From a virus, in the IMG/VR virus record IMGVR_UViG_3300013138_001101, positions 1-26,433 of that record: a DNA stretch of 26,433 nucleotides; one strand, written 5' to 3'. Within the stretch, counting starts at the first letter, position 1. Every line of letters starts with the position of its first letter. Under the pieces are notes generated by a model, which saw only the letters and a program-made list of their open reading frames with translations, was not told the origin of the DNA and ran no database searches. Position numbers and translations under genes: made by a program. Of the stretch, positions 23,287-26,433 are shown in pieces.

Positions 23287-23367
23287 AGTTCTTCTGGCGC
23301 AAGTGGTCCCTGCGCTATATGCTGTGGTCACAATACGTTCACACCACAACGGATTGCAACCGAAAAC
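23287..23367. promoter_or_regulatory. divergent intergenic control region
   Basis: 81 bases between the leftward morphogenesis operon and the rightward terminase operon; both must be started here or nearby. An inverted repeat TGTGGT (23323-23328) / ACCACA (23343-23348) with a 14-base spacer could be an operator. I do not see convincing paired -35/-10 sigma70 boxes. Confidence 0.4.
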
Positions 23368-24975
23368 ATGACAAGTGAACCAGAGCCACAGGCGGCGCAA
23401 GATCCTCCTCTCAGAATCTCCCCCAAACAACACGAGGCTCTTGAACTGTGCCGGAAGAAGAAGTTTGTGCTGCTCAGTGGGCCGCGTCTGAGCACAAAAA
23501 CATGCGGAGCACTTGTTTGCTTGTGCGACCATGCGTGGAACACCGACAGGGCCAACATTGTCATCGTGGCGGTCAGCCAGAGCGCCGGCATGGAAAGCGG
23601 CGTGTGGGAAGACCTCGTCAATACCGTCATTCCACAGTACATGGCCGCCCAGCGAGAGGGAATGGGCGAGCAGTGCATGGAGTGGGCCAGACGCCCGCGC
23701 ATCGCGTCGGTGAGCAAGAAGCCCTACTGCGCTGTCACGAACAGGTTTGGCACGCACAGCCGCATATCCCTTGAGTCCCTCAAGATCGAGGCTGAGGTGG
23801 AACAGCGGTTTAAGGCGAAGCGATACTCCATGATGTACGTCCCGGAGTTGTCGAACTTCAGGAACCGCAAGACCTTTGACATTTGGTCCGAGTCCCTGCG
23901 CATGCTGCACCTGCGGGACGATCAACACCTGTTCTTGGCCGACACCAATCCATCGGATGAAGGCGAGGACTCGTGGATTTACCATGTCTGGTATTTGATG
24001 CGCCAGATGGAGTACCATGAGTATGTCAAACACAGCACCGACCGCGGCCTGCCGACGCTGCCGGAACGCACGTTTCTGTCGCTGCGCAACGCGTTGGGAC
24101 TTCTTGAGTTCACCATTGAGGACAACATCTTCGCGACGCAGGAACGCATTGATGAGCTTGTGGCGCGGTATGCCCACGACATTGACCTATACAACCGGTA
24201 CATCCGCGGGATGTGGGTCAAGGCGACGGAAGGCGCGCTGTTCGCCAACGTGTTCCGCGAGGGTGTCCACGTGCTGGGCGAGGTTGAGACGCCGGGTAAT
24301 CCCGATCCGCTCATTCTCGTGCCAGAGGCGTCCACGATTGAACTGATAGCCGGCTGGGACCCGGGCAACAGCGCCAACAGCGGCGCGTGCATTCTTGAGA
24401 AAATCCAGATCACCAATGAACAAGGCCGGGCCGTGGTGGGCTTCAAGTTTCTGGACGAGTTGGTCGTGGTGGGGGTGGAGCACACGATTGAGGAGTTCAC
24501 CGAGCGGTTCATGGAGCGCATGCGTTGGTGGGAGGAACGCATGGGTCGCAAATACCTGTGGCGACACTGGAGCGACCGCAGCGTGTTCGACATGAAGGAG
24601 CCACGCGGCAACCGCTACTACTACCAGTTGATCCACACCGCCAGCGGAGGGGAAATTACCCTTACCGCTGCCGACCGTGGGCCAGGGTCGGTGCGCCAGC
24701 GGGTGGACCTGTGGAAACGGCTGTTGTTCGAGAACAGGCTTTACTTCTCCGCCGACCGATGCCCGCAGATGATCGTGATGAACAAAACGATCAAGCGGGG
24801 CGTTGGTGAATTCGCCACGATCCAAAAGCAAAGCTCACACAAGCATGTCTTTGACTGCGCATCCTATCCGGTCGCCTCTGAGTGCTACGATGAAATCGAA
24901 CAGGCTGCCATCACCATCCTCCGTCAGAACCGCCGCGATGCCGCTCCAGACGGTTTGGTTTCGGTTCCGGCGTAA
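23368..24975 (+). CDS. terminase large subunit (packaging ATPase-nuclease)
   Basis: 535 residues, the usual TerL length. ATPase part: FVLLSGPRLSTKTCGALVC (33-51) is the Walker A position, with GPRLSTKT deviating from GxxxxGKT because Gly before Lys is replaced by Thr; YSMMYVPELSNF (153-164) is the Walker B-like segment with Glu160; FLADTNPSDEG (189-199) fits motif III. Nuclease part: AGWDPGNSANSG (328-339) gives the first catalytic Asp, WSDRSVFDMK (401-410) the second acidic site, and HKHVFDCASY near the C-terminus the third. It cuts and pumps DNA into the prohead through the portal. The start ATG has no evident Shine-Dalgarno site. It is first in a rightward operon. Confidence 0.88.
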   Translation: MTSEPEPQAAQDPPLRISPKQHEALELCRKKKFVLLSGPRLSTKTCGALVCLCDHAWNTDRANIVIVAVSQSAGMESGVWEDLVNTVIPQYMAAQREGMGEQCMEWARRPRIASVSKKPYCAVTNRFGTHSRISLESLKIEAEVEQRFKAKRYSMMYVPELSNFRNRKTFDIWSESLRMLHLRDDQHLFLADTNPSDEGEDSWIYHVWYLMRQMEYHEYVKHSTDRGLPTLPERTFLSLRNALGLLEFTIEDNIFATQERIDELVARYAHDIDLYNRYIRGMWVKATEGALFANVFREGVHVLGEVETPGNPDPLILVPEASTIELIAGWDPGNSANSGACILEKIQITNEQGRAVVGFKFLDELVVVGVEHTIEEFTERFMERMRWWEERMGRKYLWRHWSDRSVFDMKEPRGNRYYYQLIHTASGGEITLTAADRGPGSVRQRVDLWKRLLFENRLYFSADRCPQMIVMNKTIKRGVGEFATIQKQSSHKHVFDCASYPVASECYDEIEQAAITILRQNRRDAAPDGLVSVPA

Positions 24976-25345
24976 GACGCTGCCACGACGGCTGAAGCTC
25001 TCCGCCGCGCTGGTGGTGGCTGCCGCGGCCAGCCTGTCCACGCCCCGGGCGTCATTCTGGAGGGTGGTGGACGCGCTATCGCTCTGGCGGGAGTACTCCG
25101 GACCGGCTGACCGCTCTCCACATTGGGTGTACTTCCGGCGGATGCGTGCATGCCGCAAGTGCCCGCTCTACTATGCGCCGCTCGGGACCTGTGGCAGCCC
25201 CCTTGTGCGTGCGTTGCGCAATCTGGGCTGCTACTGTAGCATGACCTTCAAGGCGAGCATCATTTATGCAGACTGCTGGTATCGAGAACACACCGACCAA
25301 CGCGACTACGGATGGCCCGACTCCGCCCGACGCTTCAGCGATTGA
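24938..25345 (+). CDS. Cys-rich small protein with hydrophobic N-terminal segment
   Basis: I place the start at ATG 24938 (135 residues), overlapping the terminase by 38 bases; the longer frame from 24803 only adds Ser/Pro-rich residues antisense-like to the terminase. A basic stretch (FRFRRKTLPRRLKL) is followed by a hydrophobic segment (SAALVVAAAASLSTP) that could be a signal or anchor, although it is short. The C-terminal half has CRKCPLYYAPLGTCGSP, GCYCSMTFKA and ADCWYREH, seven cysteines in a pattern suggesting a zinc or disulfide knot. Similar Cys-rich small proteins near terminase genes are known only as hypothetical. Confidence 0.6.
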   Translation: MPLQTVWFRFRRKTLPRRLKLSAALVVAAAASLSTPRASFWRVVDALSLWREYSGPADRSPHWVYFRRMRACRKCPLYYAPLGTCGSPLVRALRNLGCYCSMTFKASIIYADCWYREHTDQRDYGWPDSARRFSD

Positions 25346-25823
25346 GTTGGTCAACGACAAGATCGAGGAACTGGAGATTCAGGAGCAGTCCGAGCGCCTG
25401 AAGAAGCTCTCACTGATGCCCGAGGTCCGCGAGAAGTTGTGCGAGACGCGGCGGCAGATCAATGGCAGGAAGGCGCGGCTCATGGACCGCCTCACGGTCA
25501 GCGGGACGACGCTGATCTACCTGCTCAACTCAATCCACGATCTGGAGATGGTGCAGCGGGCTATGGGCAAGCTGGCGCGGGACAAGACGCAGGACGCGGA
25601 ACTGCGCATCAAAGCCGCCGGGGTCGCCGGACAACTGGCCGCCGGGCTGTCGCGGCTTGGGGAGTGCGTGACCGTCGTGTCAGACAAGGAAAGCGGAGAG
25701 GTGAACCGGCGCAAGAAGGCGCAGGTGGTCAACCAGCAGTTCAACCAGCAGTTCAACCAGCAGTTTTACCCTCCGGTGGCCACCCCGCCTGCACGCGCCA
25801 TAGTTGGCCCAGACCGACCTTGA
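25266..25823 (+). CDS. helical protein next to terminase, candidate small terminase subunit
   Basis: 185 residues. A Thr/Pro-rich N-terminus leads into long helices (ELVNDKIEELEIQEQSERLK, RETRRQINGRKARLM-like basic helix, DLEMVQRAMGKLARDKTQDA), then a short tail with three tandem NQQF units and a Pro-rich end. The helical, partly basic layout would suit a small terminase or another DNA-binding phage protein, but its order after rather than before the large subunit makes this uncertain. It overlaps the Cys-rich gene by 80 bases, which is long. A later start is possible, but no good one is seen. Confidence 0.6.
   Translation: MQTAGIENTPTNATTDGPTPPDASAIELVNDKIEELEIQEQSERLKKLSLMPEVREKLCETRRQINGRKARLMDRLTVSGTTLIYLLNSIHDLEMVQRAMGKLARDKTQDAELRIKAAGVAGQLAAGLSRLGECVTVVSDKESGEVNRRKKAQVVNQQFNQQFNQQFYPPVATPPARAIVGPDRP
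25731..25766 (+). repeat. 12-bp tandem repeat (three units) inside a coding region
   Basis: AACCAGCAGTTC occurs three times head to tail, with one final-base change in the third unit, and encodes NQQF x3. The near-perfect DNA identity points to recent slippage expansion, so the unit number may vary between related phages. Confidence 0.85.
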
Positions 25824-25889
25824 TTCTGGCGGTCAGATAAGCCGACGACTTCCAATGGAATCGTTGGCAGTTCGCAACGATAATGTCGC

Positions 25890-26126
25890 ATGGCGAAAGA
25901 CGTGTTTGAAAGCTACATCTGCGGAGTGGGCTTGACCGCTGTGGACCCGCTGCCGAGCAACCCAAGCACCGGCGGCGGCTCTGGCCTTTATGGAATCGGG
26001 TCGCCAGAGGGCGCTGAAGTCGCCGAGCCGGGGACAACCTACGCAGATGTCGGCGCCGACCCTGTCGAGCTTTGGATCAAGACTGCCGGCTCTGGAAATG
26101 TGGGCTGGGTTCCGCTTATCCAGTAA
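25890..26126 (+). CDS. short virion/tail-fibre-like protein
   Basis: 78 residues. The C-terminal two thirds (YGIGSPEGAEVAEPGTTYAD ... ELWIKTAGSGNVGWVPL) matches the 'GsPeGvvtapvGstYvD...lyvKtsGsGntGW' module often found in phage tail-fibre and spike proteins, here as a free-standing unit. A Gly/Ser-rich linker (NPSTGGGSGLYG) precedes it. It probably is a virion decoration or fibre accessory protein. Its stop overlaps the next ATG (TAATG). Confidence 0.6.
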   Translation: MAKDVFESYICGVGLTAVDPLPSNPSTGGGSGLYGIGSPEGAEVAEPGTTYADVGADPVELWIKTAGSGNVGWVPLIQ

Positions 26127-26433
26127 TGAACATGAAACTCAACTTTATTCCACTGGTTTCCGGCATGGTGGCCTGCGCAACCGTGCTCACGGCTCAACCT
26201 ATCACCAGAAATATCATCACCACCAACGCGAATCCGTCGTTCGTTGCGGGCGTGGCTGCCGGTGGCGGCACTGTAACTGAAACCAACACCACAACCCGAA
26301 GGGTTGCCATTCACATCAACACCAACGTCGTGAACGCGCTCGCGGCGGCGGAGGCGGCGAAGACCACGAACGGGCTGGGCTCGGCGGCCTGGGAGGCAGT
26401 GGAAGACTTCGATGCGTCAGGGGCGGCGCAGAA
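26126..26433 (+). CDS. N-terminal part of a secreted or fibre-like protein (cut by window edge)
   Basis: 102 residues are visible, with no stop. The start MNMKLNFIPLVSGMVACATV followed by LTAQP looks like a Sec signal peptide, with predicted cleavage after TAQ or a nearby Ala, or a lipoprotein-like Cys at residue 17. The mature part is Thr/Asn/Ala-rich (ITTNANPSFVAGVAAGGGTV) and turns helical (VNALAAAEAAKTTNGLG), with AWEAVEDFDASGAA at the edge, typical of repetitive fibre proteins. The signal peptide is unusual for a virion protein. TAATG coupling ties it to the preceding short protein. Confidence 0.65.
   Translation, partial: MNMKLNFIPLVSGMVACATVLTAQPITRNIITTNANPSFVAGVAAGGGTVTETNTTTRRVAIHINTNVVNALAAAEAAKTTNGLGSAAWEAVEDFDASGAAQ

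Noticed and set aside
22981-24177. 398-residue open frame on the minus strand
   Set aside because: Residues before ATG 23286 run antisense through the terminase ATPase region and cross the divergent promoter; only the last 101 residues look coding.
1-26433. CRISPR array, tRNA genes, insertion sequences
   Set aside because: No spaced direct repeats, cloverleaf sequences, transposase motifs or long terminal inverted repeats were found by eye on either strand.

Overview
The window is part of a tailed double-stranded DNA phage genome (or prophage), most likely of short-tailed (podovirus-like) architecture. The evidence is a textbook head-morphogenesis order: large terminase, portal, a scaffold-like Glu/Lys-rich protein, a major capsid candidate, a head-tail adaptor-like protein and a P22-gp10/nozzle-like protein. 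No tape measure, tail tube, replication, integrase or lysis gene is visible. Strong Shine-Dalgarno sites are rare (the portal has a clear one). The host is not identifiable from the sequence; a Gram-negative environmental bacterium is a guess.

Layout. (1) Positions 1-1667, plus strand: small accessory genes (a truncated gene, an XF1762-family GNAT-like protein, two small hypotheticals) separated by two related attC-like hairpin elements and a strongly structured non-coding stretch of about 270 bp. (2) Positions 1577-23286, minus strand: one long, tightly packed operon read from right to left. It runs small protein, portal, 102-aa protein, scaffold candidate, capsid candidate, 189-aa protein, adaptor with carbohydrate-binding-like and Cys-repeat extensions, 982-aa vWA/P-domain protein, then an 8-kb block of nine genes for glycan transfer and methylation, then the nozzle-like protein. 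(3) Positions 23287-23367: divergent intergenic region, the likely control point. (4) Positions 23368-26433, plus strand: large terminase, a Cys-rich small protein, a helical protein, a short virion-like protein and a signal-peptide-bearing protein cut by the window edge.

The most striking part is the glycan cassette (3401-11382) embedded between two virion-protein genes and joined by start/stop overlaps. It holds five glycosyltransferase-type genes plus a 740-aa protein carrying three glycosyltransferase-like modules, two SAM methyltransferases and a Cys4 protein. One transferase has the DxH and GHxFR signatures typical of polypeptide GalNAc-transferases, and the capsid candidate in the same operon ends in a mucin-like Thr/Pro tail. 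The adaptor and vWA proteins also carry glycan-binding-like folds. My inference is a phage-encoded system that builds a methylated oligosaccharide on the phage's own virion proteins. The cassette contains no sugar-nucleotide synthesis genes, so donors would come from the host or from elsewhere in the genome.
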